Assembly: GCF_029892785.1 (NCBI RefSeq)
Contig: NZ_JARXXA010000010.1
Span: 62,001-126,000 of the forward strand
Direction: 5' to 3'
DNA from: Parabacteroides sp. PH5-46
GTDB lineage: Bacteria; Bacteroidota; Bacteroidia; Bacteroidales; Tannerellaceae
Length of the DNA: 64,000 bases
The position numbers and the translations under genes are program-made. The notes beneath the pieces are model-generated. The model saw nothing but the letters and a program-made list of their open reading frames with translations, was not told where the DNA came from and made no database searches. The stretch's first letter is position 1, and the number at the start of each line of letters is the position of its first letter. Shown piece by piece: positions 8,950 to 17,731 of this stretch.

Positions 8950-9031
8950 GTTCACAAAGGTGAGCGACATGGCTCACAAAGGTGAACCGGGCGGATCACG
9001 GGGGTGACCAGCTCGGCTCACCTTTGTGAGC
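8950..9031. repeat. Dyad array 1: four 16-bp dyads at 22-bp period
   Basis: Four imperfect palindromes start at 8950, 8972, 8994 and 9016: GTTCACAAAGGTGAGC, GCTCACAAAGGTGAAC, GATCACGGGGGTGACC and GCTCACCTTTGTGAGC. They are separated by unrelated 6-bp spacers. The shared frame is GnTCAC....GTGAnC. Unit 4 is, apart from one base, the reverse complement of unit 1. The array lies between the 3' ends of two convergent genes, 38 bp from the nnr stop and 22 bp from the methyltransferase stop. Nothing else is seen in this 142-bp gap. Confidence 0.9.
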
Positions 9032-9053
9032 CGCTGAAAAATATACTACTAAA

Positions 9054-9857
9054 TCAGAAATCCGACTTCTTAAAATACTTATAATAAACGGATTTACAGA
9101 ATTCTTTTCCCAGCAATCTTACAATCATCCATTTATTTGCATTTATAATTATCCGGAACAAAGACATTTGAGACAAATCGTTTTTTATCATCTTGAGGTA
9201 TCGTACATGATCTACCATGGGTATTGGGGCGTAATCTATGCAGAAATCACCTTCCGGAGCTTTTATTTCCTCTTTTTTATCCTTGCGGACATACAACAGG
9301 ATGTTTTGCCGGTGAAAATCCAACACATCCATCTTATCCCACAAATATTTCCTCAGGCAATCTACTGCTATAAAGCCATTTTCATTAAATAGCTTGTTCC
9401 AGTACGCAGGCCATTGCTCATTTACGTGATTGTCTCCTCCCTGAAACGGTATAGCAGCCGAAAACAAAATAATATCCGACGCATCCGTAAGTGCCTTAAC
9501 AAATCCTTTTGCTGATTTTTCCAACAAATGTTCAGCCACTTCAATCGAAATAGCTAAATCATATTTCTTATCAAGTACTATTTCTTTATCAAAATCTGCT
9601 TCAACAAAACATTCGGGAGGAATAACTAACAGATCCTTTTTTACCCATGAGCCATCTAAGCCTTTAATCTCTTTCACGCCATATTTCTGTAAGGATGCAA
9701 GCCATGTTCCGGTAGCACAACCGAAATCAACGACCGAATTTATTTGGGGTAATACTTTAAAGGCTTCAGTTAAGACAATATCTACGCTATCAGTCTTTTT
9801 CTTACATCTGTTCCCTTCGTAAAAGAAGTTGTCGTACTGCTTTTTATTTGTTTCCAT
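9054..9857 (-). CDS. Class I SAM-dependent methyltransferase
   Basis: This 267-residue protein has a Rossmann-type SAM site: motif I VVDFGCATGTWLASL, the acidic end of strand 2 in KGLDGSWV, and motif III-like YDLAISIEVAEHL. It resembles methyltransferases of polysaccharide or glycosylation clusters, but the substrate cannot be read from the sequence. It stands alone, convergent with nnr and divergent from the transporter gene. The C-terminal 40 residues are very basic. There is no signal peptide. Confidence 0.85.
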   Translation of the reverse strand: METNKKQYDNFFYEGNRCKKKTDSVDIVLTEAFKVLPQINSVVDFGCATGTWLASLQKYGVKEIKGLDGSWVKKDLLVIPPECFVEADFDKEIVLDKKYDLAISIEVAEHLLEKSAKGFVKALTDASDIILFSAAIPFQGGDNHVNEQWPAYWNKLFNENGFIAVDCLRKYLWDKMDVLDFHRQNILLYVRKDKKEEIKAPEGDFCIDYAPIPMVDHVRYLKMIKNDLSQMSLFRIIINANKWMIVRLLGKEFCKSVYYKYFKKSDF

Positions 9858-9909
9858 AATAGATTTTACACTGGTGTTAGTATGGAAAACGTTACGATAA
9901 GGGTATTTA

Positions 9910-9939
9910 TTGTTTTTTTATAAGGATTGCGTATCTTTG
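9910..9939 (+). promoter_or_regulatory. Promoter of the queuosine-precursor transporter
   Basis: TTG at 9910-9912, a 19-bp spacer and the -7 box TATCTTTG at 9932-9939 fit the Bacteroidetes consensus. The expected transcript start, a few bases later, places the aptamer at 9953 close to the 5' end of the mRNA. Confidence 0.8.
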
Positions 9940-9952
9940 TAGTGAAATTAAT

Positions 9953-9985
9953 TCCGTGTGCTTGTACAACCACGTAAAAAACAAG
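9953..9985 (+). promoter_or_regulatory. preQ1-I-type riboswitch
   Basis: CGTG (9955-9958) pairs with CACG (9971-9974) as stem P1. The 12-nt loop TGCTTGTACAAC holds CTTG (9961-9964), which can pair with CAAG (9982-9985) after an A-rich linker, giving the H-type pseudoknot of preQ1-I aptamers. The short stem, the loop ending in C next to P1 and the AAAAAACAAG tail are the family features. The start ATG follows 6 nt later, so ligand binding would hide the initiation region: translational repression by preQ1 is the likely mode. Basis: seen sequence plus known aptamer design; no covariance test was run. Confidence 0.8.
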
Positions 9986-9990
9986 AAAAT

Positions 9991-10671
9991 ATGCAAAAAA
10001 CAGTAAGTATTCCTTTTATGCTGCTCGGCATTTTGTTTAATGTATGCCTCATAGCAGCCAATCTTTTAGAAACGAAAGTCATCCAGGTATTTGGCATCAC
10101 CGTAGCTGCCGGATTGATTGTTTTTCCCATCTCGTATATTATAAACGATTGCATTGCAGAAGTGTATGGCTATAAGAAAGCCCGGTTGATCATCTGGAGC
10201 GGCTTTGCGTCCAACTTCCTCGTCGTTTTCTTTTCCCAACTGGCCATATTGCTTCCCGGAGCTCCCTTTTGGGAAGGAGAAGCAGGATTTAACTTTGTAT
10301 TCGGACTGGCGCCCCGTATCGTGGCCGGAAGCTTTATCGCTTTCCTTACAGGCTCATTCCTCAATGCCTATATCATGAGCAAGATGAAGATCGCTTCCAA
10401 AGGGAAAAACTTCTCTTTACGCGCCATTGTCTCTACGGTTGTAGGCGAAAGTGCCGACTCGCTTATCTTCTTCCCTATTGCCTTCTGGGGGCTGATGCCC
10501 ACGCGAGAGTTGATCGTCATGATCATTGCACAAACCGTTTTGAAATCCTTGTACGAAATTTTTGTATTACCTGTTACGATCCGGGTTGTAAAATATATCA
10601 AGAAAATAGAAGGTGCGGATGTATATGACACACATACCTCCTTTAACCCTTTAAAGATAAAAGATATTTGA
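9991..10671 (+). CDS. yhhQ: Queuosine precursor transporter (YhhQ/VUT family)
   Basis: This 226-residue integral membrane protein has about six hydrophobic segments and the family stretch VFPISYIINDCIAEVYGYKKAR near the second helix. YhhQ proteins import preQ0 or preQ1, the precursors of the tRNA nucleoside queuosine. I chose ATG 9991 (MQKTVSIPFML). A GTG at 9958 is in frame, but it lies inside stem P1 of the preQ1-like aptamer and would add 11 polar residues. The aptamer independently supports the substrate. It is probably monocistronic. Confidence 0.92.
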   Translation: MQKTVSIPFMLLGILFNVCLIAANLLETKVIQVFGITVAAGLIVFPISYIINDCIAEVYGYKKARLIIWSGFASNFLVVFFSQLAILLPGAPFWEGEAGFNFVFGLAPRIVAGSFIAFLTGSFLNAYIMSKMKIASKGKNFSLRAIVSTVVGESADSLIFFPIAFWGLMPTRELIVMIIAQTVLKSLYEIFVLPVTIRVVKYIKKIEGADVYDTHTSFNPLKIKDI

Positions 10672-10801
10672 AACATGCTAAACAGCTATGTTCTGTAACA
10701 GGCTGTCTTTAATTGCTTTTCTCATCCACATTCCATAATTTGCGAACTTTTGAAAAACAGGAATAATCCTTATTTATAAACACATTAAAAATCCTGATAT
10801 C

Positions 10802-12958
10802 ATGAAGGTTTATCAAGCAAATGAAATTAAGAACATCGCCATCTTGGGTAGTTCGGGCTCTGGGAAAACCACTCTCGCTGAAGCTATGCTTTACGAGGGT
10901 GGAGTTATAAAACGTCGCGGCACTGTTGACGGAGGAAATACGGTGAGCGACTATTTCCCGGTTGAGAAAGAGTATGGATACTCAGTGTTCTCAACCGTTT
11001 TTAGTGTGGAATGGCAGAATAGAAAATTGAATTTTATTGACTGTCCGGGATCCGACGACTTTATCGGCGGAGCTGTATCTGCACTGAATGTTACAGACAC
11101 AGCCCTGATGGTAATCAATGCACAGTACGGAGTAGAGGTTGGAACGATCAACCAGTTCCGCTACACAGAGCAGTTCAACAAACCAGTTATTTTCATCATC
11201 AATCAGTTAGACCAGGATAAAGCAGATTATGACGGAACTATTACCCAGTTGAAAGAAAGCTATGGTAGCAAAGCGGTTCAGATTCAATATCCAATCAGCA
11301 CAGGAGCAGGCTTTAATGCCGTAGTTGATGTATTGAAAATGAAGATGTATCGCTGGAAACCCGAAGGTGGCGTTCCTGAAGTACTGGACATCCCGGCTGA
11401 GGAAATAGATAAAGCAACCGAGCTACATGCCACATTGGTAGAAGCTGCTGCTGAGAATGATGACGCACTGATGGAAAAGTTCTTTGAAGAAGGAACCCTG
11501 AGTGAAGACGATATGCGTACCGGAATCAGTGCCGGATTGATACAACGTAGTATGTTTCCGGTATTCTGTGTGTGTGCAGAAAAGGATATGTGCGTACGCC
11601 GTACCTTGGAATTCCTTGGCAATGTAGTTCCTACTGTTGATAAAATGCCTCATGTAAAAACTATAGACGGACAAGATATTGCTCCGGATCCTAACGGACC
11701 AACCAGTCTGTTCTTCTTCAAAACGACGATTGAATCTCATATCGGACAGGTTTCCTATTTTAAAGTGATATCAGGAAAAGTAAAAGAAGGTGACGACTTG
11801 CTGAATGCAGACCGTGGTTCTAAAGAACGTATCGCTCAGCTATTTTCCGTTTCCGGACAGAATCGGAACCAGGTACCCGAAATGGTAGCCGGCGACATCG
11901 GTGCTACGGTAAAGCTGAAAGATTTACGCCGGGGTAATACCCTCAACGGCAAAGGAGCCGACTATAAGTTCGACTTTATCAAATACCCGAATCCTAAATA
12001 CCGCCGGGCCATCAAACCGGTGAACGAGTCTGACGCTGAAAAGTTGGGAGAATTATTAAACCGCATGCGCGAAGAAGACCCAACCTGGCTTGTTGAACAA
12101 TCAAAAGAACTGAAGCAAACCATCGTTTCAGGACAAGGAGAGTTTCACCTCCGCACCTTGAAATGGAGATTGGAGAATAACGAAAAGTTAGCAATCGAGT
12201 TCCTGGAGCCGAAGATACCTTATCGTGAAACCATCACCAAAGCTTCACGTGCCGACTATCGCCACAAGAAACAATCCGGAGGTGCCGGCCAGTTTGGTGA
12301 GGTACACATGATTGTAGAGCCCTATCACGAAGGCGTTCCTACCCCTGAAGTATATAAATTCGGTGGACAGGAATATAAGATATCTGTACGTGACACGCAG
12401 ACCATTGACTTGGAATGGGGAGGTAAGTTGGTATTTATCAACTCTATCGTGGGAGGTTCTATCGACACCCGCTTCCTTCCGGCCATCTTGAAAGGTATCA
12501 TGGCACGTATGGAGCAAGGTCCGTTGACCGGTTCATATGCCCGTGACGTACGCGTAATCGTATATGACGGTAAGATGCACCCGGTAGACAGTAATGAAAT
12601 TTCCTTTATGCTTGCCGGACGTAATGCGTTCAGTACGGCATTTAAAGAAGCTGGTCCTAAGATTCTGGAACCAATCTACGATGTAGAAGTATCCGTTCCT
12701 GCCGACTATCTGGGAGATGTAATGAGTGATCTGCAAGGACGTCGCGCCGTTATCATGGGTATGAACAGTGAAAAGGGATATGAAAAACTATCGGCCAAAG
12801 TTCCTTTGAAAGAGATGTCTTCCTATTCTACTTCATTAAGTTCTATTACCGGAGGACGCGCTTCTTTCACCATGAAGTTTGCTGCTTACGAACTTGTGCC
12901 TACCGATGTACAGGACAAGCTGCTCAAAGCATACGCAGAAAGCCAGGAAGAAGATTAA
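10802..12958 (+). CDS. fusA2: EF-G2-type elongation factor G paralogue
   Basis: This 718-residue protein spans all EF-G domains: an N-terminal G domain with P-loop GSSGSGKTT (residues 16-24), domain II, and domains III-V including the domain IV loop region near GGAGQFGEV. In switch II the canonical DxPGH motif reads DCPGS, so Ser84 stands where the catalytic His is expected; the guanine-specificity motif reads NQLD. From memory, a Bacteroides EF-G paralogue of this type works without GTP hydrolysis and is needed under carbon starvation and in the gut. That role is by analogy. The gene is single, with a strong terminator after it. Confidence 0.92.
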   Translation: MKVYQANEIKNIAILGSSGSGKTTLAEAMLYEGGVIKRRGTVDGGNTVSDYFPVEKEYGYSVFSTVFSVEWQNRKLNFIDCPGSDDFIGGAVSALNVTDTALMVINAQYGVEVGTINQFRYTEQFNKPVIFIINQLDQDKADYDGTITQLKESYGSKAVQIQYPISTGAGFNAVVDVLKMKMYRWKPEGGVPEVLDIPAEEIDKATELHATLVEAAAENDDALMEKFFEEGTLSEDDMRTGISAGLIQRSMFPVFCVCAEKDMCVRRTLEFLGNVVPTVDKMPHVKTIDGQDIAPDPNGPTSLFFFKTTIESHIGQVSYFKVISGKVKEGDDLLNADRGSKERIAQLFSVSGQNRNQVPEMVAGDIGATVKLKDLRRGNTLNGKGADYKFDFIKYPNPKYRRAIKPVNESDAEKLGELLNRMREEDPTWLVEQSKELKQTIVSGQGEFHLRTLKWRLENNEKLAIEFLEPKIPYRETITKASRADYRHKKQSGGAGQFGEVHMIVEPYHEGVPTPEVYKFGGQEYKISVRDTQTIDLEWGGKLVFINSIVGGSIDTRFLPAILKGIMARMEQGPLTGSYARDVRVIVYDGKMHPVDSNEISFMLAGRNAFSTAFKEAGPKILEPIYDVEVSVPADYLGDVMSDLQGRRAVIMGMNSEKGYEKLSAKVPLKEMSSYSTSLSSITGGRASFTMKFAAYELVPTDVQDKLLKAYAESQEED

Positions 12959-12984
12959 TCATATTACCTTCATACATTTTTATG

Positions 12985-13019
12985 ATAGAGACAGGGCATT
13001 GCCTTGTCTCTATTTTTTT
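12985..13019 (+). terminator. Intrinsic terminator after the EF-G2 gene
   Basis: ATAGAGACA (12985-12993) pairs with TGTCTCTAT (13005-13013), with inner GG/CC pairs and a 5-nt loop. The stem is followed by seven T. It falls between the factor gene and the glycosyltransferase gene. Confidence 0.93.
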
Positions 13020-13098
13020 AACACAAATGTTCTCGAATTGTAAGATTATATTGATAGCTTTGTGTCATATCTGTGTATTATCATATAAATGCTTACAT

Positions 13099-14253
13099 AT
13101 GAAAATACTCTTTATCATCCAGGGAGAAGGGAGAGGACACCTGACTCAGGCCTTGTCTCTTCACCAGAAACTCACCAGTGATGGACATCAAGTTGTAGGT
13201 GCAATGGTAGGTAAGAGCCCTGCACGCAACCTTCCGGATTTCTTTACCGAAAAGATAAACATTCCGGTCTATACATTTGAAAGTCCTAATTTTCTCCCTA
13301 CGGCTAAGAACAAACAGATTAACATATACAAATCCGTTGCCTATAACCTGGCGCTTGCCTATAAATACATAGGTAGCCTACACTATATCAACCGGATGAT
13401 TAAAGAAACGGAAGCGGAAGTTGTAGTCAATTTTTACGAAATGCTTACCGGTCTGACCTACCTGCTTTTCCGTCCGAAAGCAGTTATGATTTGTGTAGCA
13501 CACCAGTACCTGTTCCTTCACCCTGAATTTACGTTCCCGAAAGCCAACCCGGTATCCTTAGCCATGATGATGTTCTATACCCGGATCACCACTTGGGGAT
13601 CCAGTAAAAAGCTGGCTTTATCGTTCCGGAAAATGGATGAAGTTCCTCAAAAGAAGATCGTAGTTGTACCTCCTTTGATCAGGCGAGAGGTGATAGATGC
13701 CGAAATTTCAACAGGAGACTACCTGCACGGCTACATGCTAAATAGCGGTTTTAGCGAAGAAGTAAAAGCCTGGCACAAAGAGCATCCGGATGTGAAGATG
13801 CACTTTTTTTGGGATAAAAAGGACGTGAATAAAGAAACAAAGATAAACGACAAGCTGACATTCCACTTGCTGGATGACAGTTTGTTCGTAAAGTATATGT
13901 CCGGAGCTAAAGCCTATGCTACAACGGCAGGTTTTGAATCGGTTTGCGAAGCCATGTATATGAACAAGCCTGTCCTAATGGTTCCTACCCATATAGAACA
14001 GGCTTGCAATGCGCATGATGCGTCTTTGTCGGGAGCCGGTATGGTGGCCGACTATTTCAATCTAGACAAATTACTGGAATTATCCGAGAAACATACACCA
14101 AACCTTCATTTCCGGCATTGGGTAAGCCAAGCCGACTGGCTGATTCTGCGTGAATTCCGTCAGGATTTGCTAACCGATGAGCCTCTGGTTTCCAGATCTT
14201 TTCGTCATTTATTCTCAAAAATCATCTATAAACTCTCTAAATTATCTCCCTGA
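13099..14253 (+). CDS. GT1/MurG-like glycosyltransferase
   Basis: This 384-residue protein has a GT-B fold. The N-terminal IQGEGRGHLTQALSL resembles the MurG-type glycine-rich loop and HLTQ motif, and the C-terminal AYATTAGFESVCEAMYMNKPVLMVPTHIEQACNAHDA is the nucleotide-sugar binding half. The acceptor is unknown. Related proteins make cell-surface glycolipids or polysaccharides. I chose ATG 13099: the frame is open up to 12982, but that extension begins inside the terminator hairpin. The 3' end overlaps the convergent fimbrial gene by 12 bp. Confidence 0.85.
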   Translation: MKILFIIQGEGRGHLTQALSLHQKLTSDGHQVVGAMVGKSPARNLPDFFTEKINIPVYTFESPNFLPTAKNKQINIYKSVAYNLALAYKYIGSLHYINRMIKETEAEVVVNFYEMLTGLTYLLFRPKAVMICVAHQYLFLHPEFTFPKANPVSLAMMMFYTRITTWGSSKKLALSFRKMDEVPQKKIVVVPPLIRREVIDAEISTGDYLHGYMLNSGFSEEVKAWHKEHPDVKMHFFWDKKDVNKETKINDKLTFHLLDDSLFVKYMSGAKAYATTAGFESVCEAMYMNKPVLMVPTHIEQACNAHDASLSGAGMVADYFNLDKLLELSEKHTPNLHFRHWVSQADWLILREFRQDLLTDEPLVSRSFRHLFSKIIYKLSKLSP

Positions 14254-16389
14254 TAAAACGACATCTGTAATCCAGGCCCACAGGTTACCCATTAAATAGT
14301 CCTGATCTTTGCTCAAGTTTCCGGCACCCGTTAAATAATTCGCTCCGGTAGTGGTAAACAGGTTACAATCACCTATATAAACAATCCGTCTTTTCTTATT
14401 TACGCCTAATACCATTCCTCCGTCATACGAACTGGTAAGCAAAGGAATAACATACTCAGAATAGTTCAATGTTCGTCCCCAATAGGCATCCGTCCGTCCA
14501 AATACAGAGGAAGAAGATACGCCGCCGAAAGGACCTGTCTGGGTAAATATGCTGTTCGCTTCTGTTGGTTCTACAAATTTGAAGTTTCCTCCATCATCTT
14601 TATAGATCCAGTCCCAGGTATCCCCTAAGGCTGATAAGAGGTTGATATTGGTACCGGTCCAGTCTGCCGCAACGATCAACACTCTGTTTTTCTTGTTGTT
14701 TAACCATTGAAGCGTATTGACTATCGTTCCAGTACTCGGTTTGCTGTCATAGGTATAGAACATCACATCATAATCCGCCATAATATTAGCTGCTAATGTA
14801 TTTGAGCCGCTAATCACAGTTTGAGCCATCTCATTGAAACTATATCCACCCATATCTATAAGGCTTGCAGGGTAAAAGTAATAATTCAAGATCTGTCGCA
14901 TAGCCGCGCCACTTGCATTCAATGTACCATCCGAAGAATACCCGGTACCTAAATCACCTACATTGGTGAAAGACAATACCCTCACAACCTCTTCCAGAGT
15001 CGCAGCATAGCCAAGTTGTGCAATCTTGATTACAACTTTCCATTGCCCGGCCTGAATGGTAAAATAATCATTCCTCTCCCCATGATTGCCATTACGGGTT
15101 AGGGCCTCCACATGTATAAGTGTCTTATTTTCTCTTAGTTGAACAAGATAATTGGTATTCTGAATAGACGTCTCCGATGCAACTCCAAGTAAATTCCCAT
15201 TCTCATCAGACCACTGTATGGTATAATCACTGACATCTGTGTTTACGGAGATTTCACTAGTTGAACCGGCCCATGACTTGAGTAACACCGTGCGTGCGGA
15301 AACCCCAATGTAGTGTTCCCCGTCAAAATACATGTCGGTAGAGTTCTCATCCCAGGTCTGAACTTCGGAAATGATACCTACAGAAGGTGCTTTGGCTGCT
15401 TCTTCAGGCGTTTTTTTACCCGGCATCCCCACCTTTAATATATTGAAAATATATTTATGATTCCTCAATATCTGTCCGAACGGATGTCCGGACATCCCTA
15501 AATTGAAATCTATCCGATAGTACGTAACCTCTCCGTTTGCATACTTTCCGCCAACAATAATACATGTTGCCTTTGAATCCTTCTCACTTTCATCCGGAGC
15601 GCTCGACTCCGGAACATAAAGCTGTGACTGAGAGACATTACCGCTTACCGATATTTCGGAAGTAATGATACTCCCACTGCTATTGCCTGGTATGGAGGGT
15701 GAGGTTACAGCCGCATCTGTCATGTTATTCGGAATAATTTGCATCTTATTATTCGCACGATAAAGCTGTACACTTACCATTTCAAAATTCGTGACATCAT
15801 CCGCAACAAGAATATCCGCCCGGGCTACGGAGCGAAGCATCTTAATTCCGCTTATCTCGTTGTTATTGAATGTATCTAACGATGGCAATTCATATTCGCC
15901 AAACATGGGAAACGGAGAAGATATTCCGCTTACCGTAAAGGCATGTTGTATTTTGGCTTTTACCTCACTTTTGCTATCACCTGCTGCTATATTGGCGGCA
16001 TCTATAGCCTGATTACTGTTTGCTAACAGAAAAAGTACAATAGGCGACGACGAGGTTTTCAACTCCGCATCAAAAGTGGTAGATGTTGCCGTGTGGTCTA
16101 GAATAGACCCCTCTGCCGAATAGATATAGGTATCGTTCCGAAACACCAAAATCCGGATTTCATTGATACTTGCTTCTTCGGCTGTTTGTGATTTGGTAGC
16201 CCCCTTAGGCAGAACCGTTGGAGGAGTATTGATTGTCAGCTTTAAGGACATATTTTCACCATCTCCTGCTACTACTGAAGGCGGATTAAGCATTTCTTCA
16301 GTCGAGCAGGATATGGCAAACACACACAATATAAACCAAAGGAATATATTGTGTGCTGAATATGTTTGGAAAATAGTCTTTTTTACCAT
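14242..16389 (-). CDS. Fimbrial accessory/tip lipoprotein with C-terminal GATase-like domain
   Basis: This 715-residue secreted lipoprotein has a signal helix ending in the lipobox region FAISCSTEE. The first about 340 residues look like FimA/Mfa-type fimbrillin beta domains (KATCIIVGGKYANGEVTYYRIDF, then HKYIFNI). Next comes an Ig-like stretch (ARTVLLKSWAGSTSEISVNT, typical of DUF4906-type fimbrial proteins, by memory). The last about 230 residues resemble an alpha/beta glutamine-amidotransferase-like fold (YDVMFYTYDSKPS...NKKNRVLIVAADW...RRIVYIGD). It overlaps the upstream fimbrillin gene by 7 bp, so the pair is translationally coupled. A tip or anchor role is inference from this pairing. 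Confidence 0.75.
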   Translation of the reverse strand: MVKKTIFQTYSAHNIFLWFILCVFAISCSTEEMLNPPSVVAGDGENMSLKLTINTPPTVLPKGATKSQTAEEASINEIRILVFRNDTYIYSAEGSILDHTATSTTFDAELKTSSSPIVLFLLANSNQAIDAANIAAGDSKSEVKAKIQHAFTVSGISSPFPMFGEYELPSLDTFNNNEISGIKMLRSVARADILVADDVTNFEMVSVQLYRANNKMQIIPNNMTDAAVTSPSIPGNSSGSIITSEISVSGNVSQSQLYVPESSAPDESEKDSKATCIIVGGKYANGEVTYYRIDFNLGMSGHPFGQILRNHKYIFNILKVGMPGKKTPEEAAKAPSVGIISEVQTWDENSTDMYFDGEHYIGVSARTVLLKSWAGSTSEISVNTDVSDYTIQWSDENGNLLGVASETSIQNTNYLVQLRENKTLIHVEALTRNGNHGERNDYFTIQAGQWKVVIKIAQLGYAATLEEVVRVLSFTNVGDLGTGYSSDGTLNASGAAMRQILNYYFYPASLIDMGGYSFNEMAQTVISGSNTLAANIMADYDVMFYTYDSKPSTGTIVNTLQWLNNKKNRVLIVAADWTGTNINLLSALGDTWDWIYKDDGGNFKFVEPTEANSIFTQTGPFGGVSSSSVFGRTDAYWGRTLNYSEYVIPLLTSSYDGGMVLGVNKKRRIVYIGDCNLFTTTGANYLTGAGNLSKDQDYLMGNLWAWITDVVLSGR

Positions 16390-17417
16390 TTTACGCCTTG
16401 TTCAGGAACTGTTTCCCAGTCCTGAGGTTCAATTGTTACTGTTAAGGTAGCCGGATCTACAAATTCTTCAGGGTGCGTAGCACCAGCTGCCGGTTTATTA
16501 ATCACAACATTCACCTTATGGAAGGTGTTACGAACGATATACGTACCATCACCTGTATGGCTGTCATTGATTACAAAGGGGAAATACACGGTTTCACCAT
16601 TATATGTTCCTTCTAATGTCATCAATGTAGCATCTGTTCCAGTCGCATCATTCGGAAATACGTAGAAATAAGCCGTATTATTATCACTAACTGAAGCACT
16701 TTTTGTAAGGTAATCCCGGTATATACTAACGATATTTTTTCCGTCTACAGAAGTAAGATTAACCCCTCCATAGAGGTCTCCGGAAGTTAAAATACTTGGT
16801 ACACCTACTGTAGCTGTACTCTTTGCTTTCATTATATGAACAGACGTTAATGTAAACGTTCCGGTCTGACCTGTAACAGGAGCAACAGTTACACTTCCCA
16901 ACTGGATTTTAGCAACTACCCGATAAACAGGAATGTTCAAAGTATTCGCACCGGTAGTCAGCGTATGCGTAGTTTCACCACTCATTAGAAGCCCGTTAGT
17001 ACCTATAGTTGAGGTTGTTTGAGTATCTAAGTCAATTAATTCACCTTCCAAATCCGAATATTCCAATATAGGAGAAGTAGGGAAACCGGCAGGAGCATTC
17101 ACTACTACCGCAATTTTCTTACCTCCGGTAGTCAGATCATCAACTGCTATTTCATTATTAGCAGGAATCGTTGATGTCGTCACCGAAGACTCAAGCAGTC
17201 CATTGCTGAAAAACACATAAACAGAGACATTCTTCACAGCATTTTCTTCAGGCAAAGCGGCTGTTGTAGCACGCGTACCTAAGTCTTGACCTTCCAGTTT
17301 AATAGAAATAGATGCTTTTTCTTCTGTTTGGATTATTTCATTCTCACTGCTACTGCATGAAACGGCAAATAGCAAAACATTTGCTAAAAGAGCAAAAAAT
17401 AAAAAGTTTTTTCTCAT
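16383..17417 (-). CDS. FimA/Mfa1-like fimbrillin lipoprotein
   Basis: This 344-residue protein starts with a signal peptide ending in the lipobox region LLFAVSCSSSE. It continues as beta-rich fimbrillin sequence, with the typical LPEENAVKNVSVYVF at the start of the first domain and a C-terminal strand ending TVTIEPQDWE. Bacteroidales fimbrillins are exported as lipoproteins, cut by a gingipain-like protease and assembled by donor-strand exchange. I chose ATG 17417 at the signal peptide; 50 more in-frame codons upstream run through the promoter region. It is the first gene of a two-gene unit. Confidence 0.8.
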   Translation of the reverse strand: MRKNFLFFALLANVLLFAVSCSSSENEIIQTEEKASISIKLEGQDLGTRATTAALPEENAVKNVSVYVFFSNGLLESSVTTSTIPANNEIAVDDLTTGGKKIAVVVNAPAGFPTSPILEYSDLEGELIDLDTQTTSTIGTNGLLMSGETTHTLTTGANTLNIPVYRVVAKIQLGSVTVAPVTGQTGTFTLTSVHIMKAKSTATVGVPSILTSGDLYGGVNLTSVDGKNIVSIYRDYLTKSASVSDNNTAYFYVFPNDATGTDATLMTLEGTYNGETVYFPFVINDSHTGDGTYIVRNTFHKVNVVINKPAAGATHPEEFVDPATLTVTIEPQDWETVPEQGVKW

Positions 17418-17482
17418 TGATTTAATTAATTTGTAAATTAGCGTTTTGTACAATTCGTGTTTATATAAATTTATATTCGACG

Positions 17483-17490
17483 CAAAAATA
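17483..17490 (-). promoter_or_regulatory. -7 promoter box for the fimbrial operon
   Basis: TATTTTTG reads on the minus strand (plus CAAAAATA), about 65 bp before the ATG at 17417. No clear -33 element is present, as is common for regulated promoters. The 470-bp stretch 17418-17887 otherwise holds only dyad array 2; I see nothing in 17500-17730. Confidence 0.5.
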
Positions 17491-17731
17491 GATACAAAAT
17501 ATGACATATTTCCACTTTTTGTGTATATTTTTTCATTTTTTAAATCATTATAGGCGATTCTATACAATATTTAAGGCGTTTATCGAAACAATTATGCAAT
17601 ATCTCAGGGAAACATTTGCTCTTTCCGGTCAAATAGAAAAAGGGTTTTATTTACCCTTTACAGCAATTTAATTACTTTTATCCTACATTTTTCACTAAAA
17701 CCTTCAGTTTTTCCATATCATATTATTCTGT

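Noticed and set aside
10675-10720. Terminator after the queuosine transporter
   Set aside because: An ACAGC/GCTGT inverted repeat exists, but the stem is weak with a large loop, and the T-tract is interrupted.
12982-13098. Longer start of the glycosyltransferase at 12982
   Set aside because: It begins within the terminator hairpin of the preceding gene, and the MurG-like N-terminus begins at 13099.
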